Part shown: positions 7,498-16,800 of the stretch, one piece after another
How positions within the stretch are numbered: the stretch's first letter is position 1
Layout: each line of letters starts with the position of its first letter
Assembly: GCA_017547125.1 (NCBI GenBank)
Contig: JAFYQL010000173.1
Coordinates: forward strand, 1-25,202
DNA: 25,202 nucleotides
Direction: 5' to 3'
Source of the DNA: Bacillota bacterium
Lineage (GTDB): Bacteria > Bacillota > Clostridia > Lachnospirales > Anaerotignaceae
Notes under the pieces: generated by a model
Seen by the model: only the letters and a program-made list of their open reading frames with translations
What the model was told of the DNA's origin: nothing
The model's database searches: none
Position numbers and translations under genes: made by a program

Positions 7498-8253
7498 ATG
7501 AGGATACATAAAAAACTGCCTGTTATTATTTCTGTGGCTGCGGTGCTTCTTATGGGTGCTGCAAAGCCTGCGGCAATGAAGGTTTTTTCTTCCTTTGCAG
7601 AGGCGGAAAGGAAACTGCCGATTTACTGCGTGGAAACGGAAGAAAAGAATGTTGCCATAAGTTTTGATGCTGCGTGGGGTGCAGATGATACCGATGAGCT
7701 TTTGAAAATACTGAGAGAAAATGATGTGAAGACTACGTTTTTTATGTGTGGATACTGGGTGGATGACTATCCCGAAGAGGTAAAGAAAATAGCCGAAGAA
7801 GGTCACGATTTGGGCAATCATTCGGCAACACATCCGCATATGAGTCAGCTGAGCAAACAACAGATAAAAGACGAACTTATGAAGACGGAAGAAAAGGTTT
7901 TTAATCTTACAGGATATGATATGGATTTGTTCAGACCGCCCTTTGGAGAATACAACAACAATGTTATTGAGGCGGCAGAAGAATGCGGGTACTATACTGT
8001 GCAGTGGGATGTTGATAGCCTTGACTGGAAAAAGCTTGGAGTGGAGCACGAAATAAACCAGGTGCTTAATCATAAGCATCTTGGAAACGGCTCAATTATA
8101 CTTTTCCATAATGATGCGGAGTATACACCGCAGGCGCTTGATACCATAATAAAAGGCTTGAAAGAAAAAGGCTTTGAAATAGTGCCGATAAGTGAACTTA
8201 TCATACGGGAAAACTATTGTATAGACCACGAAGGAAGGCAGAAAAGCAACTGA
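7498..8253 (+). CDS. PdaB/YlxY-like polysaccharide deacetylase
   Basis: A 251-residue NodB-fold enzyme that probably removes N-acetyl groups from peptidoglycan, as in spore cortex or wall maturation. A signal or anchor helix occupies residues 7-26. The NodB motifs are present: motif 1 as SFDAAWG (55-61, Asp57), the His pair in GNHSATHPH (107-114, metal ligands His108 and His112), RPPFGEY (146-152), DVDSLDW (171-177) and ILFHND (201-206). The AAWG form of motif 1, in place of TFDDG, is typical of the clostridial PdaB/YlxY-like branch. ATG 7498 is chosen over TTG 7492 because GGAGGTG (7483-7489) is 8 bases away. The gene is monocistronic between two terminators. The substrate is not provable from sequence. 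Confidence 0.9.
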   Translation: MRIHKKLPVIISVAAVLLMGAAKPAAMKVFSSFAEAERKLPIYCVETEEKNVAISFDAAWGADDTDELLKILRENDVKTTFFMCGYWVDDYPEEVKKIAEEGHDLGNHSATHPHMSQLSKQQIKDELMKTEEKVFNLTGYDMDLFRPPFGEYNNNVIEAAEECGYYTVQWDVDSLDWKKLGVEHEINQVLNHKHLGNGSIILFHNDAEYTPQALDTIIKGLKEKGFEIVPISELIIRENYCIDHEGRQKSN

Positions 8254-8265
8254 AAAAGAGACTTA

Positions 8266-8300
8266 AAAGCCCTTGAAGTGAGACTTCAGGGGTTTTGATT
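8266..8300 (+). terminator. Rho-independent terminator after the deacetylase
   Basis: A long stem of about 14 bp (8266-8279 with 8283-8296, two G-U pairs) has a 3-base loop and ends in a T-rich tail. Confidence 0.85.
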
Positions 8301-8387
8301 TTACATAAAAAGTAAGTTATATACTAGCGAAAAGAAAATATGGTAATTTTGTAACTTTTCAACTGACTTTTTTGGATACTATGCGCA

Positions 8388-8416
8388 TTGAAGAAAAACG
8401 CACAATATACTATAAT
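8388..8416 (+). promoter_or_regulatory. Strong sigma-A-like promoter of nifJ copy 1
   Basis: TTGAAG (8388-8393), a 17-base spacer and a perfect TATAAT (8411-8416) give a leader of about 40 bases before the ATG at 8462. Confidence 0.7.
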
Positions 8417-8461
8417 ATTATTCTGGGTGAAATAGAAATAAACAATAAAGGAGAATGTAAT

Positions 8462-11400
8462 ATGTCTAAAATTATGAAAACAATGGACGGTAACGAAGCA
8501 GCTGCATACGCATCCTACGCGTTTACAGAAGTTGCTGGTATTTTCCCAATTACACCATCATCACCAATGGCTGAAAAGACAGATGATTGGGCCGCAAACG
8601 GCAAAAAGAACATCTTTGGACAGCCTGTAAAAGTTATTGAAATGCAGTCAGAAGCAGGTGCTGCAGGTACAGTACACGGCTCACTTGCATCAGGTGCACT
8701 CACAACTACATATACAGCAAGCCAGGGTCTTCTTCTTATGATCCCTAACATGTACAAAATCGCCGGAGAACTTCTTCCAAGCGTATTCCACGTAAGTGCC
8801 AGAGCACTTGCATCACACGCTCTTTCAATCTTCGGTGACCACAGTGACGTTATGGCTTGCCGTCAGACAGGTTTTGCACTTCTTGCATCAGCATCTGTTC
8901 AGGAAGTTATGGACCTTGGTGCAGTAGCACACTTAAGCACAATCAAAGGCAGAGTTCCTTTCCTTCATTTCTTCGATGGTTTCAGAACATCACACGAAAT
9001 TCAGAAAATCGAATGCCTTGACTTCGATGATCTTGCAAATATGGTAGATATGGATGCAGTTAACTCATTCAAGAGAAATGCGCTTAACCCAGAACACCCT
9101 GTTCTCAGAGGTTCAGCTCAGAACCCTGACATCTTCTTCCAGGCAAGAGAAAGCTGCAACAGATACTACGAAGATATCGTAGGTGTTTGCGAAGACTACA
9201 TGAAACAGATGAGCGCCCTCACAGGCAGAGACTATCAGCTTTTCAACTACTATGGTGCACCAGATGCTGAAAGAGTAGTTGTTGCTATGGGTTCAGTTTG
9301 TGAAGCTCTTGAAGAAACAATTGATTACCTTTGCGCTAAAGGTGAAAAAGTTGGTATGGTTAAAGTTCACCTTTACAGACCATTCTCAGCTAAACACCTT
9401 ATTAACGCAATTCCTGAAACATGCCAGAAGATTGCAGTTCTCGACAGAACAAAAGAACCTGGCGCACTTGGCGAACCACTTTACCAGGATGTATGTACAG
9501 CTATGTTTGAAGCTAAAGTACAGCCTATGGTAATCGGCGGCCGTTATGGTCTTGGTTCAAAAGACGTAACACCAGCACAGCTTATCGCTGTTTACGAAAA
9601 CCTTAAAGCAGACAAGCCTCTTAACCACTTCACAATCGGTATCGTTGACGACGTTACAAAGCTTTCACTCGAAGTTGGCAAAGAAGTTAATGTTACAGAA
9701 GGTGACGGCACAATCAGCTGCAAGTTCTGGGGTCTTGGCTCAGACGGTACAGTAGGTGCTAACAAAAACTCAATCAAAATCATCGGTGACCACACAGATA
9801 TGTATGCTCAGGCTTACTTCGCTTATGACTCAAAGAAATCAGGCGGTGTAACAATGAGTAACCTTCGTTTTGGTAAAAAACCAATCCGTTCAACATACGT
9901 TGTTAAAACAGCAAACTTTGTTGCTTGTCACAAACAGGAATATGTTAACCTTTATGACATGCATTCAGAACTTCTTCCAGGCGGTACATTCCTTCTTAAC
10001 ACAGAATGGACAGCAGAAGAACTTGATGCTAAACTTCCTGCAGCAATGAAGAAATACTTTGCAGAAAACGACATTAAGTTATACATCATCAACGGTACTC
10101 AGATTGCTAAAGAAATTGGTCTTGGCAACAGAGTTAACTCAGTACTTCAGGCTGCATTCTTCAAGCTTACAGGTATCATTCCTATTGAAGAAGCTGTTGG
10201 CTACATGAAGGCTGCTATCAAGAAGAGCTACGGCAAGAAGGGTGACACAATCCTTAACATGAACTATGCTGCTGTTGACCAGGGTGTTGACAAGGCTGTT
10301 CAGGTTGAAATTCCTGCTGCTTGGGCAAATGCTGAAGATACAGCAGTTGCTGAAGAAAGAGAAGTTCCTGAATTTGTTAAGGCAGTAGTTCAGCCTATGA
10401 ATGCTCAGAAGGGTGACTTACTTCCTGTTAGTGCATTTGCCGGCAGAGAAGATGGTACATTCCCAGCAGGTACAGCTGCTTACGAAAAGAGAGGCGTTGC
10501 TGTTGACCTTCCTGAATGGGATGTTACAAAGTGTATTCAGTGTAACCAGTGTGCATATGTATGTCCACACGCTGCTATCAGACCATTCCTTCTTACAGAA
10601 GAAGAAGTTGTAGCAGCTCCAGAAAGCTTTGCAACAAAGAAAGCAATCGGCAAAGGTCTTGAAGCATACCAGTACAGAATGCAGGTATCAGCTTTAGACT
10701 GTCTTGGTTGCGGCAGCTGTGCAGTAGTATGTCCATCAAAAGAAAAAGCACTTGTTATGAAACCAGCAGCTACACAGGAAAACGAAGCAGCTAACTGGGA
10801 TTATGCAATGACACTTTCAGTTAAAGAAAATGTTATGGCTAAAGACAGCGTTAAGGGCAGCCAGTTTGTACAGCCACTTCTTGAATTCTCAGGCGCATGT
10901 GCAGGCTGTGGCGAAACACCATACGCTAAACTTATCACTCAGCTTTTCGGTGACAGAATGTATGTTGCAAATGCTACAGGTTGTTCATCAATCTGGGGCG
11001 GCAGCGCACCTTCAACACCATATACAGTAAACCACAAGGGTCACGGTCCGGCTTGGGCTAACTCACTTTTCGAAGACAACGCAGAATACGGCTTTGGTAT
11101 GGCTATGGGCGTTAAGAAAATGAGAGAAGACCTTAAGGTTAGACTTGAAGAACTTAAAGAAATCCAGGGCTGCAGCATGATGGCTGAAACAGTTGACGCT
11201 TGGATTGACACAATGAAAGACGGTGAAGCTAATAAGTCTGCTACTGCTGACCTTATTACACTTCTTGAAAACTATAACGGCGAAAACGCAGAAGCAAAAG
11301 CAATCGTTGACTATGTTCTTGAAAACAAAGACCAGCTTGCTAAGAAGAGCCAGTGGATCTTTGGCGGTGACGGTTGGGCATATGACATCGGTTACGGCGG

Positions 11401-11995
11401 TCTTGACCACGTACTTGCTTCAGGCGAAGACGTAAACGTATTTGTATTTGACACAGAAGTTTACTCAAATACAGGCGGTCAGGCTTCTAAGGCTACACCA
11501 GCAGGTGCAGTTGCTCAGTTCGCAGCAAGCGGCAAGAGAATCAAGAAGAAAGACCTTGGTATGATGGCTATGAGTTATGGTTATGTATACGTAGCACAGG
11601 TTGCTATGGGCGCTAACCCAGCACAGCTTGTTAAGGCTCTTATCGAAGCTGAAAAATATGATGGTCCATCACTTGTTATCGCTTACGCTCCATGTATCAA
11701 CCACGGTATCAGAGGCGGTATGAGCGGTGCTCAGACAGAAATTAAGAGAGCTGTTGAAGCAGGTTACTGGCATATGTACAGATTCAACCCAGACCTCAAG
11801 AAGGAAGGTAAGAATCCATTTACACTTGACTCAACTCCAGAACCACAGGGCAACTTCCAGGAATTCATCAGAAGCGAAGTTCGTTATACATCACTTATGA
11901 GAACATTCCCAGAAATCGCTGAAGAACTCTTTGCTAAAGCAGAAGAAAATGCTAAAGACAGACTTGAAAGCTACAAGAAACTTGCAGCTCAGTAA
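8462..11995 (+). CDS. nifJ: Pyruvate:ferredoxin oxidoreductase, copy 1
   Basis: A 1177-residue single-chain enzyme converting pyruvate + CoA + oxidised ferredoxin to acetyl-CoA + CO2 + reduced ferredoxin, the central step of clostridial fermentation. In order: N-terminal pyrimidine-binding domain (MDGNEAAAYASYAFTEVAGI, ITPSSPMAE), the gamma/CoA domains, two 4Fe-4S clusters (CIQCNQCAYVCP from Cys691 and CLGCGSCAVVCP from Cys747), the TPP-proximal cluster (CAGCGE, Cys813/816, plus ATGCSS and YAPCINHG) and the TPP site GDGWAYDIG near Asp970. All cluster cysteines are present. The frame is open from 8372, but ATG 8462 fits the family and has AAAGGAG 8 bases upstream. It is monocistronic between its own promoter and terminator. 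The clean codon use suggests high expression. Confidence 0.97.
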   Translation: MSKIMKTMDGNEAAAYASYAFTEVAGIFPITPSSPMAEKTDDWAANGKKNIFGQPVKVIEMQSEAGAAGTVHGSLASGALTTTYTASQGLLLMIPNMYKIAGELLPSVFHVSARALASHALSIFGDHSDVMACRQTGFALLASASVQEVMDLGAVAHLSTIKGRVPFLHFFDGFRTSHEIQKIECLDFDDLANMVDMDAVNSFKRNALNPEHPVLRGSAQNPDIFFQARESCNRYYEDIVGVCEDYMKQMSALTGRDYQLFNYYGAPDAERVVVAMGSVCEALEETIDYLCAKGEKVGMVKVHLYRPFSAKHLINAIPETCQKIAVLDRTKEPGALGEPLYQDVCTAMFEAKVQPMVIGGRYGLGSKDVTPAQLIAVYENLKADKPLNHFTIGIVDDVTKLSLEVGKEVNVTEGDGTISCKFWGLGSDGTVGANKNSIKIIGDHTDMYAQAYFAYDSKKSGGVTMSNLRFGKKPIRSTYVVKTANFVACHKQEYVNLYDMHSELLPGGTFLLNTEWTAEELDAKLPAAMKKYFAENDIKLYIINGTQIAKEIGLGNRVNSVLQAAFFKLTGIIPIEEAVGYMKAAIKKSYGKKGDTILNMNYAAVDQGVDKAVQVEIPAAWANAEDTAVAEEREVPEFVKAVVQPMNAQKGDLLPVSAFAGREDGTFPAGTAAYEKRGVAVDLPEWDVTKCIQCNQCAYVCPHAAIRPFLLTEEEVVAAPESFATKKAIGKGLEAYQYRMQVSALDCLGCGSCAVVCPSKEKALVMKPAATQENEAANWDYAMTLSVKENVMAKDSVKGSQFVQPLLEFSGACAGCGETPYAKLITQLFGDRMYVANATGCSSIWGGSAPSTPYTVNHKGHGPAWANSLFEDNAEYGFGMAMGVKKMREDLKVRLEELKEIQGCSMMAETVDAWIDTMKDGEANKSATADLITLLENYNGENAEAKAIVDYVLENKDQLAKKSQWIFGGDGWAYDIGYGGLDHVLASGEDVNVFVFDTEVYSNTGGQASKATPAGAVAQFAASGKRIKKKDLGMMAMSYGYVYVAQVAMGANPAQLVKALIEAEKYDGPSLVIAYAPCINHGIRGGMSGAQTEIKRAVEAGYWHMYRFNPDLKKEGKNPFTLDSTPEPQGNFQEFIRSEVRYTSLMRTFPEIAEELFAKAEENAKDRLESYKKLAAQ

Positions 11996-12007
11996 TTAAA
12001 AATTAAG

Positions 12008-12034
12008 GCGGTGTCTACGGACACCGCTTTTTTT
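12008..12034 (+). terminator. Rho-independent terminator of nifJ copy 1
   Basis: A perfect 8-bp stem, GCGGTGTC (12008-12015) with GACACCGC (12020-12027), closes on a TACG tetraloop and is followed by seven T residues. Confidence 0.95.
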
Positions 12035-12035
12035 A

Positions 12036-12064
12036 TTGAAAATATATCTTGTTGTAATTATACT
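12036..12064 (+). promoter_or_regulatory. Sigma-A-like promoter of the PfkB kinase gene
   Basis: TTGAAA (12036-12041), 17 bases, TATACT (12059-12064). It begins immediately after the nifJ terminator T run, so the kinase is a separate transcription unit. Confidence 0.7.
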
Positions 12065-12097
12065 TAAATAAAGATTATCATTATGGGAGGCGTGATT

Positions 12098-13000
12098 GTG
12101 AAAAAGGTAGATATTATTGGTGCATCTATAGTTGATGTGTTGGTAACACCGGCAGACGAAAGAGTATTTGAGACCGGCTCATATCCCGCTGACAAAATAG
12201 TGATGAGTTATGGCGGCGATGCTTTAAACGAAGCCACAGTATTACATAAACTGGGCGGAGATGTACGTCTTAACACACTTCTTGGTGATGATGAGGCTGG
12301 AAAAGCTGTGCTTCGCCGTATAGAACAAGTGGGTCTTGATACAAAATGTATTCAGATAAAAAATGATATGCGCACAAGCGTGAATGTTGTGCTTGTAAAA
12401 CCGAGCGGTGAAAGATGTTTCCTTACTGACCCGCAGGCAAGCCAAAGAAGACTGCAGATGGAAGATATAGCATTGCCATTTGCTGAAGACACAGAGATTT
12501 TGTGCTTTGCAAGCATATTCGTATTTCCTATGATGAAAACAAAAGAAATGGCTGAAGTTTTCAGAGAGGCCAAAGAGCAGGGGATATTGGTGTGTGCAGA
12601 TATGACAAAGCGGAAAAATGGAGAATGTACTGCAGATGTGGCAGAAGCATTGAAATATGTTGACTATTTATTCCCTAACGATGCAGAGGCTATGCTTCTT
12701 ACAGGAAAAGAAAGTGTTGAAGAGGCTGTTGCGGATTTGATTGATGCGGGAGTAAGCAATGTGGTTATAAAATGCGGAGAAAAGGGTTGTTATATCAGAA
12801 CATCTGAAGAAGAATTCTGGGTGGCGGCAGAAGAAAAGGTTGAGTGCATTGACACCACGGGTGCAGGAGATAGCTTTGTGGGCGGATTTTTATATGCCTT
12901 GTCAAATGATATGAATCTTAAGGAATGTGCCGCAATGGCCAACAGATGTGGTGCAAAGGCTGTTCAGCATATTGGTGCAACAACGTGGATAGCAGAATAA
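12098..13000 (+). CDS. PfkB-family carbohydrate kinase, substrate unknown
   Basis: A 300-residue ribokinase-fold cytosolic enzyme that phosphorylates a sugar or nucleoside with ATP. The N-terminal substrate motif is YGGDALNEA (38-46). The C-terminal PfkB signature DTTGAGDSFVGGFL (252-265) carries the catalytic Asp258 and the anion hole. GTG 12098 is chosen because GGGAGG (12085-12090) is 7 bases before it; the ATG at 12083 overlaps that site and cannot use it. Fructokinase, 2-dehydro-3-deoxygluconokinase and nucleoside kinase cannot be separated by eye, and no transporter or pathway neighbour narrows the choice. Confidence 0.9.
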   Translation: MKKVDIIGASIVDVLVTPADERVFETGSYPADKIVMSYGGDALNEATVLHKLGGDVRLNTLLGDDEAGKAVLRRIEQVGLDTKCIQIKNDMRTSVNVVLVKPSGERCFLTDPQASQRRLQMEDIALPFAEDTEILCFASIFVFPMMKTKEMAEVFREAKEQGILVCADMTKRKNGECTADVAEALKYVDYLFPNDAEAMLLTGKESVEEAVADLIDAGVSNVVIKCGEKGCYIRTSEEEFWVAAEEKVECIDTTGAGDSFVGGFLYALSNDMNLKECAAMANRCGAKAVQHIGATTWIAE

Positions 13001-13027
13001 AAAATGACCTCCTGATATATTGGAGGT
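13001..13027 (-). terminator. Probable terminator of sigK
   Basis: On the minus strand, ACCTCC (13027-13022) and GGAGGT (13012-13007) form a 6-bp stem with a 9-base loop, followed by CA and a six-T run that reaches the pfkB stop. A second small hairpin, TCGGGC-aaa-GCCCGA at 13055-13070, lies just after the sigK stop without a T run. Confidence 0.5.
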
Positions 13028-13070
13028 ATGTTGCGGAAATATAATTTATATGTATTCGGGCAAAGCCCGA

Positions 13071-13745
13071 CTAAGTGAGAAAGGCTTCTTTCAGTTTGGA
13101 AAGGGCCTTTTTTTCGATTCTGGAAACATAAGAGCGGGATATTTTGAGTTTTTTGGCAATTTCCCGTTGAGTAAGCTCGTCGCTTTTTCCAAGGCCGTAG
13201 CGAAGGGTGATTATTTCTTTTTCGCGTTGGGTAAGGCAGTTTTCAATGGCTGAATAAAGCTTTTTGGAATAGATGTTGAGCTCGGCGGTTTCGTCAATGG
13301 TGGTTCCATTTTCAGTTATGGTGTCAAGCAGAGTTATTTCGTTTCCATCTTTATCGGCTGAAAATGGCTCCTGAAGATAAAGCTCAGTTGAAAATCGCTT
13401 TTGCCACCTCAGATACATCAGTATTTCGTTTTCTATGCATTTTGCGGCATAGGTGGCAAGGCGTGCGTTTTTGTGCTCGTCAAAGGAATTTATGGCTTTT
13501 ATGAGTCCTATAGTGCCTATGGATATAAGGTCTTCGGAATCGGCTGATGATGGAAATTTTTTTGCAATGTGTGCACAAAGACGCAGATTGTGTTCTATAA
13601 GTTTGTTGACGGCATCGGCGTCGCCTTTCTTTTTTCTTTCCAGAAGTTCTTTTTCTTCTTTTGCGCTTAAGGCAGGTGGAAATGATGAGGCAGTAAGAAA
13701 AAACACTAAACAAAGTGGAAAAACAATACCCAAAGCATACCTCAT
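13071..13745 (-). CDS. sigK: Sporulation sigma factor sigma-K precursor
   Basis: A 224-residue late mother-cell RNA polymerase sigma factor. Core motifs include LIEHNLRLCAHIAKKF (49-64), EDLISIGTIGLIKAINSF (71-88), LATYAAKCIENEILMYLR (96-113, region 2.3/2.4) and the region 4.2 helix-turn-helix LTQREIAKKLKISRSYVSRIEKKAL (split across 191-215). Residues 1-22 (GIVFPLCLVFFLTASS) are hydrophobic, like the membrane-associated pro-sequence removed from pro-sigma-K in Bacillus. The reading frame is intact, with no skin-type insertion. The start is uncertain: ATG 13745 has no good ribosome binding site, whereas TTG 13733 has GAGGT about 5 bases upstream and would shorten the protein by four residues. 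No clear sporulation promoter was identified in the 105 bases upstream. Confidence 0.93.
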   Translation of the reverse strand: MRYALGIVFPLCLVFFLTASSFPPALSAKEEKELLERKKKGDADAVNKLIEHNLRLCAHIAKKFPSSADSEDLISIGTIGLIKAINSFDEHKNARLATYAAKCIENEILMYLRWQKRFSTELYLQEPFSADKDGNEITLLDTITENGTTIDETAELNIYSKKLYSAIENCLTQREKEIITLRYGLGKSDELTQREIAKKLKISRSYVSRIEKKALSKLKEAFLT

Positions 13746-13801
13746 TAAAAGCAAAAGTTAATTTATATTATGAAACGACCAGCGGTCTTGTGTATGTACA
13801 T

Positions 13802-13837
13802 ATAAAAAGAGACACGGAAATTTTCCGTATCTCTTTG
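13802..13837 (-). terminator. Terminator of the T-box operon, after nifJ copy 2
   Basis: On the minus strand, AAAGAGA (13836-13830) pairs with TCTCTTT (13812-13806), then one mismatch and a 5-bp inner stem ACGGA/TCCGT, followed by a T-rich tail. It lies about 15 bases past the nifJ stop. The sequence is nearly symmetric, but no plus-strand gene reads into it. Confidence 0.85.
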
Positions 13838-13850
13838 TTTTTGAGGAGAA

Positions 13851-16800
13851 TTATAATTCTTCCATATGTTTATATTTTTCGTATCTTGTGCCTGAGTCTT
13901 CTTTTGCAGCCTTGAAAAGAGTTTCTGCATATTCAGGGAAAGTACGTTTTAATGCAGAGTATCTTGTTTCGCCGTCAAGGAATTCTTCGTAGTCCATAGT
14001 TGGCTTTTTGCTATCCACTGTAAGTGGTTTTTCTGCATTAGGGTTGTAGCGGTAAAGTGTCCAGTAGCCTGAATCGACTGCACGTTTCATTTCGTTCTGT
14101 ACGTTGCTCATGCCAGCTTTGATGCCGTGTGTTACACAAGGTGTGTATGCAACGATAACAGATGGGCCTTTGTGCTGTTCAGCCTCGTGAAGAGCCTTGA
14201 TAAGCTGATTTGGGTCTGCACCCATAGCAACCTGTGCCACATATACATTTCCGTATGTCTGGAAAATGGCGCCAAGCTCTTTCTTACGGCTTCTCTTGCC
14301 GGCTGAAGCAAACTGTGCTACTGCGCCGAGAGGAGTTGCCTTTGAGCTCTGTCCGCCTGTATTTGAGTAAACTTCAGTATCTACAACAAATACGTTGATG
14401 TCTTCGCCGGATGCAACTACGTGGTCAAGACCGCCAAAGCCGATGTCATATGCCCAGCCGTCGCCGCCGAACATCCAGAAGCATTTTTTGGCAAGCTGAT
14501 CTTTTCTTTCAAGTATCTTTTTTGCAAGAGGAGAAGCTACTGCTTCAAGCTCAGCAATAAGTTCATCTGTTGCCTGACGTGAAGCATCAAAGTTGTCAAA
14601 TGCATCAAGCCAGAGTTTAGCAGCTTCACTGCCGGTTTCAGCCATATATTCTTCTACAAGGGCTTTCTGTGCAAGTCTCTGCTGTTTTACTGAAAGGAAC
14701 ATACCAAGTTCAAGCTCGGCATTGTTTTCGAAAAGTGAGTTTGTCCATGCAGGGCCAAAGCCACGTTTGTTTGTTGTGTAAGGAATGCCAGGCATTGGTG
14801 AGCCCCAGGCCTGTGAACAACCTGTTGCGTTTGCCCAGTAAACTCTGTCGCCAAAAAGCTGAGTAAGAAGCTTGGCATATGGTGTTTCGCCGCAGCCTGC
14901 ACAAGCAGCACTGAACTCAATAAGAGGCTGGCGGAACTGGCTGCCTTTGATGCTATATACATTGAAAAGGTCGCCTTTGTCAGAAATTGTGAGACCATAG
15001 TTCCAAAGCTTCTTGCTTTCTTCTGTAAGGTTGGCATCTTCCATAGTGATTGCATTTTCCTTTGCAGGGCAGCAAGCTACACAGCTGCCGCAACCTGTAC
15101 AGTCAAAGCTTGAAATCTGCATTGTAAAGTGAAGTCCTTTGGCTGCAGCACCCATAGCAGGAACTGTTTCAAAGCCTTCAGGAGCATTTGCTTTTTCTTC
15201 GTCGTTTAAGAGATATGGACGGATAACTGCGTGCGGACAAACGAGAGCACACTTGTTGCACTGGATACATTTTGAAGCATCCCATACAGGAACTTTGAGT
15301 GCGATACCACGTTTTTCAAATGCAGTAAGACCCATATCAATACGTCCGTCTTCATAGTTTTTGAATGCACTTACAGGAAGGTCATCGCCTTTCTGTCTGT
15401 TGATAGGCTGAAGAAGGTTTTTAACAACGTCAGGAAGATTGTTGTCAGCAGCAGCTTCACCGCTTTCAGCCTGTGCCCATGAAGAAGGAACATTAACCTT
15501 AACAAGCTCTGTAGCGCCTGCATCAATTGCCGCAACGTTTCTTGCAATAACGTCATCGCCTTTTGCGAAGTATGTTTTGCGGGTAGCATCTTTAATCATT
15601 CCAAGAGCGTCTTCAGTAGGAATAACCTGCATGAGAGCAAAGAATGATGCCTGAAGTACTGTGTTTGTGTGACTGCCAAGGCCTAAATCCTGAGCAATCT
15701 TGTTTGCATCTATCATGTAGAACTGAATGTTCTTTTCTGCAATCTGTTTTCTTACCTTCGCAGGAATATGGTCTTCAAGTTCGCTTTCTTTCCAGCTGCA
15801 GTTAAGAAGGAATGTTCCGCCTTCAACTATTTCGTCAATGATATCATACTGTGTTATGTAACTCTGGTTGTGGCATGCAACAAAGTCAGCCTGTTTTACA
15901 TAGTATGAGCTTGTGATTGGCTTGTCGCTGAAACGAAGGTGTGATTTTGTAACACCAAATGATTTTTTGGCATCATATTCAAAATAAGCCTGAGCAAATT
16001 TGTCTGTGTTGTCGTTGATGATACGAACTGTGTTGTGGTTTGCACCAACAGTGCCGTCACCGCCAAGACCCCAGAATTTGCATCTTACAAGGCCGTTTGT
16101 ATTTTCTGTATAAGGCTTTAATGGTAATGAAAGATGAGTAACGTCATCGTTGATACCGATAGTAAAGCTTCGGATTGGGTTTGGAGAAGCAAGGTTTTCA
16201 AATACAGCCGCAATCTGTGATGGGTCTGTATCCTTTGAACTTAAACCGTAGCGTCCGCCGATAACCTTGATCTGACGGTCGTTATTCATAAGTACAGAGC
16301 AGATATCTTCAAATAATGGTTCGCCTGCGCTGCCCATAGCCTTGCATCTGTCAAGAACGGCAATTCTTTCAACAGTTTCAGGAAGAGCCTGAAGGAAATG
16401 CTTTGCAGAGAAAGGTCTGTATAAGTGTACCTGAAGGAAGCCAACCTTTTTGCCTTCGTTAACAAGTTTTTCTGTAACATCACAGATAACACCGCTGGCT
16501 GAACCCATAGCGATAACCACATCAGTTGCATCAGGTGCACCATAGTAGTTGAATGTATGGTATTCACGGCCTGTGATTTTTGAAATTTCTCCAAGATATT
16601 TTTCAACGATATCAGGAAGGTTGTTGTAGAATGTGTTGTTTGCTTCTCTAACCTGGAAGTACACGTCACCGTTCTGAACAGTGTTACGAAGTGTAGGGTG
16701 TTCAGGGTTGAGTGAGCCGTCACGGAATGCTTTTAAAGCATCTTTGTCGATGAGGCTGCCAACTTTATCAAGGTCAGGAAGCTCAATTTTGTTGATTTCG

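Noticed and set aside
7381..8079. 232-residue minus-strand frame across the deacetylase gene
   Set aside because: Shadow frame opposite a clear NodB-family gene. Its sequence looks random, with no ribosome binding site or domain.
8372..8461. 30-residue N-terminal extension of nifJ copy 1
   Set aside because: It overlaps the promoter -10 at 8411-8416. The family start and the AAAGGAG site point to 8462.
16286..16723. 145-residue frame on the same strand as nifJ copy 2
   Set aside because: Out-of-frame shadow of nifJ with no start signal. The main frame is intact through this region.
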